DNA from: Cercis canadensis
Taxonomy: Eukaryota > Streptophyta > Magnoliopsida > Fabales > Fabaceae
DNA length: 64,000 bases
NCBI GenBank assembly: GCA_003255065.1
Contig: QAOA01002176.1
Location: forward strand, 259,261 to 323,260
Reading direction: 5' to 3'
Made by a program: the position numbers and the translations under genes. The notes under the pieces were generated by a model. The model made no database searches. It was not told the origin of the DNA and saw nothing but the letters and a program-made list of their open reading frames with translations. The number at the start of each line of letters is the position of its first letter. Positions within the stretch are counted from its first letter, which is position 1. Positions 10,620 through 21,500 of this stretch are shown in pieces.

Positions 10620-12490
10620 GTATCTCCCTCATATACTCATCAAATTTTAGAGACTCAAATTGGGAAGTAATTGTAACCACATGGTAGAAGCCATCTCAAT
10701 CATTCATCATCGATAGAGGATTATACTAACATGACAATAATATTAATGCCAAATTTTAAATGTTTCGTGCAACGTGCTTACCCAAAAACCATGTCTATTT
10801 AGGTTTGACTTCTCCCTCAACGATACCTTATACAAGTGGCAAAGGTTAACGATTATCATATTGCATTGCGACAATCAACAGTGTGCCACAATATTTCTCG
10901 TATACGAATGTCTCATCTATATGAATAATTGATTTGTAGCAAGGTAGAGCATCTACACATACCTTGAAGGTCCAAAAGACACACTTAAACATCTTAGTCC
11001 CCTTTTCTTCGTGACTCCTAATTCAGTAATCATCAAGACACCATTCCACCAAAATTCCAGGTGTGAAGACTTTCATTGCAGTCATCCCTCTAGGCAATTG
11101 ATTGTAACTATCTTTTCAACTACCAAACACTTTTGCAATTGCCTTCTGGTTTGTGTGTCATGCTTTCTTATAAGATATTTGGTAGAAAAAAAGTTATTTC
11201 TTATCCTTTCTTGTATAAGTTTTATGGAAATATCTAACTTATCACAAACCATCCCATAAATTGCGAGCACAATCACATTATCATCAAATTTATTGTGATC
11301 TTACATTAGAGTGGGAGATGTACAAGTATGGGCACCGTTGTACTTCCTGATCTCCTATAATTTGATATTCGTCCTCAAGAAAGCTCTAAGTCTCCAATTG
11401 CACCCATTACCATGATTCTAACAAATAAGGTTCCACAACTTCTAGTCTGACTCTTTCACTATAAATGTCTAATGCATGTGCAGCAAGTATTGTTTAACAA
11501 CAAGTTGTAATGCGTTTTTTGTTGGAAATTTTTGGCCAATATACAAATTTTCACCTCTTTGCCACTCTTCGCTTGCTACTCCTCTGACATCATCAGTTAT
11601 TGCGTCCTAGTTAACGTATGAATAATAACCTAAGGAAATACTATATTGCAGTAGTTATGCATTTTGCGACGTGCTACAACCAGTTCCATTACCAAGGGTA
11701 ACATCAATATTCGGATCCAATAAATGCTCACCGTCTTCATCACTACTCTCCTCTTCTCCTTCTTCATTCCAATCTCCATCATCATTACTTGTATCAATCA
11801 ATGGATCAAAAGGAGAGTTACCATGATTCATAACTCGATCCTCATGACCACAACGACTCGGTTCAATTTCAATTTCTTCTATACTGCCCACTTGCCTCAC
11901 ATCAAAACTCAACCACAGATCACTATAATCATAGACATAAACATGTAGTGACATCAACCTTTGATTAGAACTAGGATACGAAGGATGGAAGGCAGAAGTG
12001 GTAACATATGGTTAATAACAACCCTCAAATCCTAAACCCACTTGACTGTTTAAAGGGAATGAATGAAGAATTGAACTTGGGTCAGCTCTATCACGTTCCT
12101 CATACCCGATACCCCTTCCATCTTCCTCTACATTATCAATGTCAACATAAATCTCCATTGCACCAAGATTGCAATGTTGTGTATAATTTCTAACATGCAT
12201 GTTACATCGTCATCTCCTTGCAGTTTAACTCCCTCATGAAATAATGGTTGACTAGCTGATATGGTAAATCTGTAAATGATCTTTCCGACCACTTGATTGG
12301 GATGTAGACTCAATTTCCAATGTATCATCTCTTTAAGAGAAGATAGTTTACAACTATGCTTCAAGTTTAAAAATGTGGGGTTCAAATCATCACACATGAT
12401 GCCTTGCTGCCCCTTGTATATCCGGTCATTGTAATGCACTAATATAATCATCTTTATCCTAAATTTTAAATCACACATACCACATTTCAT
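10620..12490 (-). pseudogene. MuDR/MULE transposase, decayed
   Basis: The - strand carries successive MULE transposase blocks in changing frames. The N-terminal domain (12128-12490) includes MIILVHYNDRIYKGQQGIM, PNQVVGKIIYRF and GDDDVTCMLEII. An acidic linker follows (11655-11957, with EEGEEESSDEDGE). Next comes the DUF4283/MuDR-like region with YGMVCDKLDISIKLIQERI near 11250. Near 10850-10990 a block reading IIHIDETFVYEKYCGTLLI and GIVEGEVKPK is the start of the MULE DDE core (usual pattern V-x-D-G-T-F-L). Many stops and shifts rule out function. The enzyme would cut MULE ends and leave 9-bp target duplications, matching the TSDs of several MITEs in this window. No TIRs were found around it. 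Confidence 0.75.
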
Positions 12491-14111
12491 GAACCTTAAA
12501 TATATAAATACGATACTATATCAACTAAAATTACAAATTTATTTATAACATGAACCTAATTTAATACTTAAATCATTTTAAACTATATCTCATAACAAAA
12601 TTAAATTAACACACCTTAAAAACCACCAACATATGAGTTCTTTGATCAGTTGTAACATTTCCTTTGATTCAAGTCTAATGTTATTTATCTATATCATGTA
12701 TTTACACTACATTTGTACAAAATTTAATTTTATTTAAGGTCACATGCAAGCACATAAGTAAAAGACATACATTTCACCAAAACACAAAAGTAAAACACAT
12801 ATATATGGGGAAATCGGTAACTCCCTTATTTTTTATGTGGAAGATGTAGGTTGTTCTCATTTTTTGATGGACAGCATAGTCATTTTTTTTTCAAAAATAA
12901 AAAAACTCAGAATTGATGGGTATTGTATTAACTCTCAAAAACAAAATATTACTTTTAATTAAAAATACCCAATGAGTGGAATTTTTTTTTTGTTTTTGAG
13001 AATTCATGATGATAAAGAGATGCAAATCTTACAAACTACTCAAATTCTTCATTATTAACCACACCTAGTGGGGGTAACTTTGTTTGTCAGTTTTTGGAGC
13101 TTTTCTTTTCTTCCTTCTGATGATGAAAATCTCAAATGCTTATCGAATTGATTATTTGTGGACCCTTATTCTTTTTACTCATATAGAGACTCAACACTCA
13201 AAAGTTTTGATATATTAAAAAACTCATATAAATTTAAATCATATAAAGTGAATTCATTTTAAGTTTAAGCGAATCTAGTTTTAAATCTATATAAAAGGAA
13301 TTGCTGAAGAATTATGAGATGTATAGCGGTAAGAATAGCATTACTCATAGTGATATGTGAATTTTTATCAATTGCCATGGAGATTGCTCCATCCATGGAA
13401 GATGGAAAGTCTATTAACCTTCAGGTATCCCACCTACACCAACGAAGAATCTGACCCGTTCAAACCAACTGACATACTACATGGTAGATTATTAATCAAT
13501 CAACTCTCTCCTGTCCTAAAGGCGAAATTATGGGTATTTAAAATTAGTTTAATCCTCTGCTGTATTCATCTTATGCTGGAGCTTCAATGGTGGGGAATTT
13601 TCATATAAAGCAAAGTGTAAATCTATTATAATTTCAGAAAACAGAGTGAAGAAGTGAGAATCAGACACACAGAAAGTTAGCCAGAGCAGCCACAACAAAT
13701 TGATGATTTTCCCTGTCACAACTCACTAGTCAACAATAACGTCATACCGGCAGCAAATAAGAGAATGACACCCTCATGAAAATGAATAATTGAAAAAGAA
13801 ATTTAGATTATGAAACAGAATTTATTATTATTGAATTTTTTACCCTCAATTTCAGTATTTAATTTACAATTTGCAGTGAAGTTACTTTTTCAAAAAAATT
13901 TGTTTACCAATGCAATGGCTTTACGGAAATTGTTGTGCTATGGTGCTATTTGCTATTTACTTAAAATGATGATAAAGAGTGTAGTAGTCTAAAAACTATT
14001 TAAGTCCCAACCCCACCCAAGTTTTTAGCATTTAATTCATCAACCACTACTATTTTGTTTGTTCATTATGTGGCAATATGCATGGCCTACAGACTTAATT
14101 CCATAGCAATG
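12491..14111. other. AT-rich stretch with nothing firmly recognised
   Basis: Contains A/T runs and short frames such as 13357-13608 (+, 83 codons) and 13810-13992 (+) with no motif I can name. A small local inverted repeat around ctcaaaaacaaa / ttttgtttttgag lies near 12930-13000. Confidence 0.35.
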
Positions 14112-14975
14112 GAATGAAGCGGATTTGGATCTAGTCTTATTAGGAGTAACCTGACAATGTCATGTTAGCCTAACCTAAACCGTTCATTTTTATGAAACAT
14201 TAATTAATGGTAGAAGTAGTATCACATCATCTATTTCTAAACTCATTGTTTAACACATCCTTTTCTGTCTCGTGAACCCCTCCAACCCCTTCAATGATTC
14301 TGACTCTCCGGTGGACTCAATTTCTTCACAAAGCCAATCAGTTCGCCAATCACTTCCCATTTCTAATCCTGCGCATCCCGTTATTGGGAACCCATTTACA
14401 GGAAACATATATTGACCTTACCATGGAAACTACTCCCTTTTGGCTGCTAATGTTGGCATCACCACGAAGGACCTGTATGATAAGATTGAGTTTTTGAATG
14501 TGGGTGGTGGCAGGTGCAAGCAAGGTTGGCAGGTAACTTATAAAGTGATTGTGGTGCCCCATACACATAATGATCCTAGTTAAAACACTGTCCCAGGTGA
14601 AATGTGGGTGGTACCGGAATTGTGCTGGAATTGCTTTGGGTGGTGCCGGAGTTGCTGTGAATTCGTGTGACTAGTGGGATTCTGAGAAATTGAAGGATTT
14701 TGTGGTGCTCCATTCGCATAATGGTCCTAGGTGAGACACTGTCCAAGGTGAAAACTAGGTGGTGCCTGAGTTGCTGAGTTCATGTAACTTCACCGTGAAT
14801 GAACATTAGCAGAAGAGAAAAGCAATAGAATTTACGAAATTGAGTTTAGTAATGGACGACGTGGTATTGCTTGTACCATTGATCAATGTTTAATAACAAT
14901 TGATGGTTCAAATTAGGCTAACATGACATTCTCATATTACCCCCTAGCATGACTGGATCCAAATCCTAATGAAGC
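14112..14975 (+). mobile_element. Pack-MULE carrying host gene fragments
   Basis: Element 14121-14966 (846 bp). Its ends are inverted: left GGATTTGGATCTAGTC, right (reverse-complemented) GGATTTGGATCCAGTC. Similarity continues for roughly 125 bp through ATGTCATGTTAGCCTAA and beyond. The flanks are gaatgaagc (14112-14120) and taatgaagc (14967-14975), a 9-bp TSD with one mismatch. Long TIRs plus a 9-bp TSD define a Mutator-like element. The interior has no transposase but has text of Golgi alpha-mannosidase II (separate entry), so it is a Pack-MULE, a non-autonomous MULE that has picked up gene sequence. Confidence 0.85.
14260..14770 (+). pseudogene. Captured Golgi alpha-mannosidase II (GH38) fragments
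   Basis: In one + frame (14449-14583) I read [14 protein letters not shown], then [10 protein letters not shown] and [12 protein letters not shown] before a stop. This follows the plant Golgi alpha-mannosidase II order at the start of its catalytic domain, including the GH38 signature normally HSHNDPGW. About ten codons between VTYK and VIVVPH are missing. A second partial copy at about 14680-14755 reads WDSEKLKDFVVLHSHNGPR, which is the missing part plus the signature again. Upstream, near 14310-14380, another frame gives KPISSPITSHF, resembling the stem region after the membrane anchor. Golgi alpha-mannosidase II trims N-glycans. This copy is broken and cannot be active. Confidence 0.7.
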
Positions 14976-15536
14976 TATATCAGATCTTTCCAGAAATGCT
15001 CTATTCAAGCACAATTACAGAGCCTGCTGGCGAGTTTAATCCTTTCATGAAGCATGCATGGGTAACCACACAGAACATAAAATCAATTTAAGAAATGATT
15101 ATTGCACACTTCTAATAATCACACTGGTTTACACTCGTTGAGTTGGCAAAATTCAAGCAACATGACAAACAATTTACATATGCTCAATTAAGTTCAAATT
15201 GTGTCAACTATGCAAGTATAAACTCAACTAATATGTAAGTAGCATTATTCCAATCATTTCTATCTATTCTAAAATTAAGAGTTTATTCAAATTTAATTTG
15301 GATGATTTTCTTTACATTGGCACATTTTGCATATCTTTGTTGCCTTGCCCTGATGCCAACAGAAACGTGATCAGATCAGAAAACAAATTCTGGAAATTTT
15401 GTTAAGATCCTTGAGTGACTAAATAAATTCCAAACCTCTGAAGTTCATGGCAGTCTGGGGATGGAGTCCTTGATCCTTCATCATTATCAGGAATGCAGGG
15501 ACCAACTTATAAAGAAATTCAACTCATCCATGCAAT
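14976..15536 (-). other. 3' region of the DUF3067 gene
   Basis: Lies directly downstream of the DUF3067 stop codon on the - strand, so its right part (about 15360-15536) is probably 3' UTR. No poly(A) signal was fixed with confidence and nothing else is recognised. Confidence 0.4.
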
Positions 15537-18500
15537 CTATTTGTAGATCCACTCATTAGCACGGGCGCCAGACTCATCCATATCTATAAAAATGCTTACA
15601 GCCTGCAGCAAATGAACCATTGCCCAAGTCTTAAGGTGGTGATGACGTTAAAATGCATGAAAAGAACATTGTAAAAATCATATTAACCATTTTTCTTTTC
15701 CCTTTTTTCATCTTCCTAGCAGCTAATGAGGACATGCAAGAGTCATATTGATAGGTACACAGATAATGCACAGAAACAAAGCACCTGATTCAAGGTCGGG
15801 GAACCTCCAGAAACAATAAGAAAGGAATAGATAGTAAAATTCTTCTCTGCTTTCATTACGTCCAGTAAATAGTTATATAGAGTCTCCTTACACTCCACTG
15901 CCCTGGATCCTGAAAATACGGATCTCTAACTAACTTATGCTAACGCACATGTATTCATATCTCTCATACCCCCCCATTCCCTCAACAGATAACAGAAAGA
16001 ATATCTAATGCTCATAATCCTCCCATCCCCAAGGCCTTTTGGGCTCTCTATTCAGTCTGGATTTGTTGCTTTCTTCCTCTACTTTATTTAGCCCAACAAC
16101 TTGCTGAGTTTTGTTCCTATCATTGCCATGCCCAGTAAGCACCACCTTGTCCTCAAGGTGAATACTTGGAAATTCGTTCTTCAGGTCCTCCAGCGATTCC
16201 CATGAGGATTCTTCAGGATAAAGGCCTTGCCATTGTATCAACACTAGTGTCTTTTCTACTCCATTTTCTTTCAATACCTTGTGATCCAAAATATTCAGTG
16301 GATAGATCAGCAACTGATGTCGTTCATTGGCTGGAGGTAAATCCACTGTTTTTGATGGAAGAAGACCATGGTGCTCCTTCAGTTGAGAACAATGAAACAC
16401 TGGGTGTATCCTAGAAGTAGCAGGAAGAGCCAAGCGATAAGCTACTGGTCCAATTCGCTCCGGCACCTGGAAAGGTCCATAGAAACATTTAGCAAGTTTC
16501 TGACTTGTAGTAGCAGCCACTGATGATTGACGATAAGGTCTCAGCTTTACATAGACCCAGTCATCAACCTTATACTCAACATCCCTCCTTTTTTTATCCG
16601 CATAGTGTTTCATTTGTGCCTGTGCTTTTAATAGTTTTTGCCTCAATGAAACCAGCACTTCATCTCTAGTTGTCAAGTCAGTTTCAACAGCATCAACGGA
16701 CGATGAACCCAAAATGTATTAGGGTATAGTAGGAGGTAGTCGGCCAAAAACAATTTGAAAAGGGGACATAGTTGTTGTGGAATGAATAGTGGTGTTGTAG
16801 GTCCACTCAGCCCAAGGTAACAGCTTGCCCCAAAGTTTTGGGCGATCATGGCAGAAAACTCTTAAATATTGTTGCAATACCCTGTTGACCACCTCAGTCT
16901 GTCCATCTGATTGAGGGTGGTATGCTGTGCTCATTCTTAACTGAGTGCCACTCAATTTAAAGAGTTCTCTCCAAAAGCGGCTAATGAAAACTGGGTCTCG
17001 ATCAGAAATCAGACTCTTGGGCATGCCATGGAGTTTACAGACCATAGAAATAAACAATTCTGCCACTCTTGAGGCTGTATAACGCGCAGGTAATAAACCA
17101 AAATGGGCAGCCTTTGAGAATCTGTCTACTACCACTAGTATGGTGGTATAGCCTTGAAATGATGGTAATCCCACAATAAAATCCAAAGATAAGTCTTCCC
17201 ACACACGATATGGAGGTTCTACGGGTTGTAAGAGTCCAGCTGGGACTTTGGTAGGGATTTTGGTCTGCTGACAGGGAATACAAGACTGGACAAATTCAGT
17301 AATATCTTTAGGCATGTTTGGCCAAAAAAAATTTGCACTAATCCGGCTCAAGGTCTTAGCAATTCCTGTATGCTCGCCACAAAAAGAAGAACGGAATTCC
17401 TGCATGATAACTTGCCGTAGTGCTGACTGGTCATCCAGATACAGTCTCCCCTTGTGTAAAATGAGCCCTTCAACAATTTTGAATTCCGGATACTTGCTAG
17501 GATTTGTCTCTATGTCAACTATAAACTTGCGGACAAAAGGTAATGTGGTGATTTCTTTTTTTAAGGTCTCCACAAACACAAATTGAGGCATTGACAATAT
17601 CATACAGTAACACAGAGATTCAGCATGTTCAACACAGACCCTAGACAAAGCATCAGCTACCTTATTTGAAGATTTAGGCTTATATATGATAACATAATCA
17701 TATCCTAGCAGCTTAGAAAGATATTGATGTTGTTCAGGTGTTTGTATTACCTGGGTCATCAGTTCTTTGATGCTTTTGTGATCAGTCTAAATCACAAATC
17801 GGCGTCCTAGTAAATAGGGTCTCCATTTTTTGACAGCTGCAATGATGGCATGTAGCTCCCAAATATAAGTAGAAGAATTCCTCAGCTTGGGACAAAATTT
17901 CTTGCTAAAGAAAGCAATTGGGTGGTTATTTTGAGATAACACTGCGCCCATAGCAGTCCCTGATGCGTCCGTTTGCACTGTGAACAGTAGAGTAAAATTC
18001 GGAATAGCCAACACTGGGCTCGCACCATTGCATTCTTCAGGTTCTCAAATGCTGCTTGAGCTTCTACTGACCACCGGAAGGAGTCCTTTTTAAGTAAGTC
18101 AGTTAGAGCATAGGCTATGGAAGCATACTCAGAGACAAATCATCGATAAAAACCAGTCAAACCCAGAAAACCTCTCAAGCTTTTTACAGATGTGGGCACT
18201 GGCCAATCCACCATAGCCTGAATTTTAGAATGGTCTGGAGCAACCTGGTTATAGGAGATTATGTGTCCTAAATACTCTATAGACCTTTCACAAAAAGAAC
18301 ATTTTGATTTCTTCAAGAAAAATTGTTCTTGCAACAGAATTGTGAATACTTGTCTCAAGTGTACAATATGCTCCTCGACAGAGGCACTATACACTAGAAT
18401 ATCATCGAAAAATACAATGACAAATTTACGGAGCCAAGGTTTAAAGATGGAGTTCATGGTAGCTTGGAAAGTAGAGGGAGCATTACATAAGCCAAAAGGC

Positions 18501-21500
18501 ATTACCCGGAGTCCCTCGTGTGTCCGAAACGCCGTCTTGTGGATGTCTTCCTCATGAACCCGAATTTGATGATAACCTGCTCTTAAGTCAAGTTTGGAGA
18601 AGATTTTAGCATTTCCCAATTCATCTAACAGCTCGTCAATTGTAGGTATTGGGAATCAATCTTTGACAGTCAGAGCATTCAAGGCTCTATAGTCGACGCA
18701 TAGGCGCCAAGACCCATCCTTCTTCTTGACCAAGAGAACCGGTGATGAGAATGCACTGGTGCTTGGGCTAATTATACCTGTGCGTAACATTTCCGTCACC
18801 TGAACCTCAATTTCTTGCTTCTGGAAGTGTGGGTAACGGTATGGGCGTACGTTCACAAGGGTACTACCTGGAGCTAGGTGAATTCGGTGCTGAATTTGTC
18901 GAGGAGGAGGAAGGTCTACAGTATTCTGAAATAGAGATGCGAATTCGGTGCATAGATGAGAAAGGGAAACTGGTTTGTGTTGTTGGCTATTTTCGAAATG
19001 GGTGGTGACACTGGGCCCGGGTGTGGGCTCAACCCTTTGTAAGTGAAAATAAGCAGCTACACTTTCAGTCTCTTTTAGTCTTTTAAATTGGGTAAAAGAT
19101 ATTTGATCCACTGGAGAAGTTGGTTGGCCTGATAAGGTGACCCATTGACCTTTCCACATAAATTTCATAGTCAGAGTACTATAATCTGCACAATGGGTCA
19201 TAACTGTTTAAGCCATTGTACTCCCAATACTATATCTGCCCCCCCTAATGGTAGAACAAAAAAATCAACCTCAAACACAGTATTTTGGAGTTTAAGCTGG
19301 GTCTTAGAACAGATGGAAGTGCATGTGAGGTGTTCCCCATTTCCCACCAGTACTCTGAAAGGGGGAACAGACTGGAAGTCAAGCCCAAAAATTTTACCAG
19401 TCTAGCCTGAATAAAATTATGGGTACTGCCACCATCTACTAATATTTGTAAGGCATGAGATGCTACCCAGCCCATTAAACGCAATGTCTCAGGTTTGGAA
19501 TGGCCCATCATCGCATGGAGGCTTATTTGGGTTGTAGGGTCCGATTCACTTGTGGCCAGTTGGTCACACTCGGGTACCGATTCACCTGGTTCCATGGTCA
19601 GAGGATCATCTGCTTCATCTACCAAGAACAGGAGAAACCACGATTTGCACTTATGTCCCAGCTTGAACTTTTCGTCACAGTTGTAACAGAGGCCACGGTC
19701 TCTTCTGGCTTGCATTTCACTGGAGGTTAGTCTTTTAATTGGCACGGAGAATGGTTTGGGTGATGATGGTGTAGGTAGTAGAGGTGGTTTCGGAGGAACA
19801 GGGACAGAAGAAGACATATACGGTTTGGCTTGATAGGACGAACAGAGGTCCAGCAATTTTTCTTATTGGATTTTGGCTAAAGCAATCGCTTGAGCTAGAT
19901 TAATTGGTTGATGTACCTGAACTTCCCGGCGAATATCCGCAGAGAGACCAGAGATGAAGCAACTCAGCAAAGCTGATGTAGGTAATCCGACGGTACGATT
20001 GGGCCGATTGGCCAAAGCCTCAAAAGCTGTTTGGTATTCGCGAACCGAACCATTCTGAGTGAGCTTAAAGAGAGAACCCTGGGGGTCCTCGTAGAGGGAT
20101 GAAGCAAATCGGACTTCCAATGTATGGAGGAAGCTAGCCCAAGATCGGAGTTGTCCGTTGGAATGCATCCATTGGTACCAACTTAAAGCTGGACCATCAA
20201 GGTGAAAAGACACAATGGTTAATCGCTGGTCTTCAGGGGTGTGATGATAAGTGAAAAATTGGGTAATTTTGAAAATCCATCCCAATGCATCAGTACCATC
20301 AAAACGGGGAACATCCAATCAAAAAGAAGATTTCAACAGACTTGTTGGTGGGTCGGGGTGTGAGGTTTGGGAATGAGTTGTGTTATAAGTGTGATGGCTG
20401 GAAGGAGAAATGGATTCGAGGGATTCCAAACGAGAGCAAACTTCATCAATCCTTTTGTGAATGGAAGTTTGGGATAAAACTAAGTTATGAAGAGCAGCTT
20501 CGATCTTATCGTTTGGAGAGGCTGTGGAAGTGGTTTTGGTTTTGTTATGATCGGCCATGGAGGGGAGGAGCAATGAAAGCACCAAATTGATAGGTACACA
20601 GATAATGCACAGAAACAAAGCACCTGATTCAAGGTCAGGGAACCTCCAGAAACAATAAGAAAGGAATAGATAGTAAAATTCTTCTCTGCTTTCATTAAGT
20701 CCAATAAATAGTTATATAGAGTCTCCTTCTTACACCCCACTCCCCTGGATCCTGAAAATACGGATCTCTAACTAACTTATGCTAACGCACATGTATTCAT
20801 ATCTCTCATAGCCCCCCATTCCCTCAACAGATAACAGAAAGAATATCTAATGCTCATAATCCTCCCATCCCCAAGGCCTTTTGGGCTCTCTATTTGGTCT
20901 GGATTTGTTGCTTTCTTCCTCTACTTTATTTAGCCCAACAACTTGCTGAGTTTTGTTCCTATCACATATACATGCATTTTGAATGAAAACAATTCCCAAT
21001 TTTGATTAGTGACAATACTAGATGTAGGGTAACTTTCTCATTACTGGAAAAAAAATGACTTTAAAGGAGTTTCAAACTTAAGCTTCTTCTTCAGCCAAAA
21101 AAATAAATCAACAACCGGTTGTTGGCTCCTAAAATAGGTGAAACTGTGAAAATCACCCTTTTCAGATGTCTTTAAAAACACCGAAAAATAGTATTATTAT
21201 TATCAAAAATCATAATTTGACCTTGAAAAATTATGACAGAGAGTCCAGAAGTTTTCACTAGACTTTCTTCTTTGATTGATTCTACCATGAACTATATTTG
21301 TTTCATGAAATTTAAGAAAACTATTTGTACGCTTTGGCAATACTCTTACATACTTGCATTAACAGCATAGAGGAGAAGGAAAGTCGTACATCTCTATTCA
21401 AGGTACGGAATTTTGAAAACTTCAGCGCTTTTAACATGTGGGCTTTTACACCATTTCTGAATGTGACACCGGAGTGTCCATGGACCAGTCATATGACACA

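Larger units (their letters stand above)
15744..20969 (-). mobile_element. Complete chromovirus (Ty3/gypsy) with LTRs, PBS and TSD
   Basis: Element 15749-20964, read on the - strand. It is flanked by the perfect 5-bp duplication catat (15744-15748 and 20965-20969). LTRs of 374 and 377 bp start TGATAGG and end CCTATCA. Gag, protease, RT, RNase H, integrase and a chromodomain follow in the order usual for chromoviruses. By eye the LTRs differ at about eight bases plus one 3-bp gap (about 98% identical), so the insertion is fairly young. The coding region is nevertheless broken by six stops and three frameshifts. Small LTRs and a total of 5.2 kb suit the Reina clade, but that is inference. It sits in sense inside the last intron of the DUF3067 gene. 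Confidence 0.95.
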
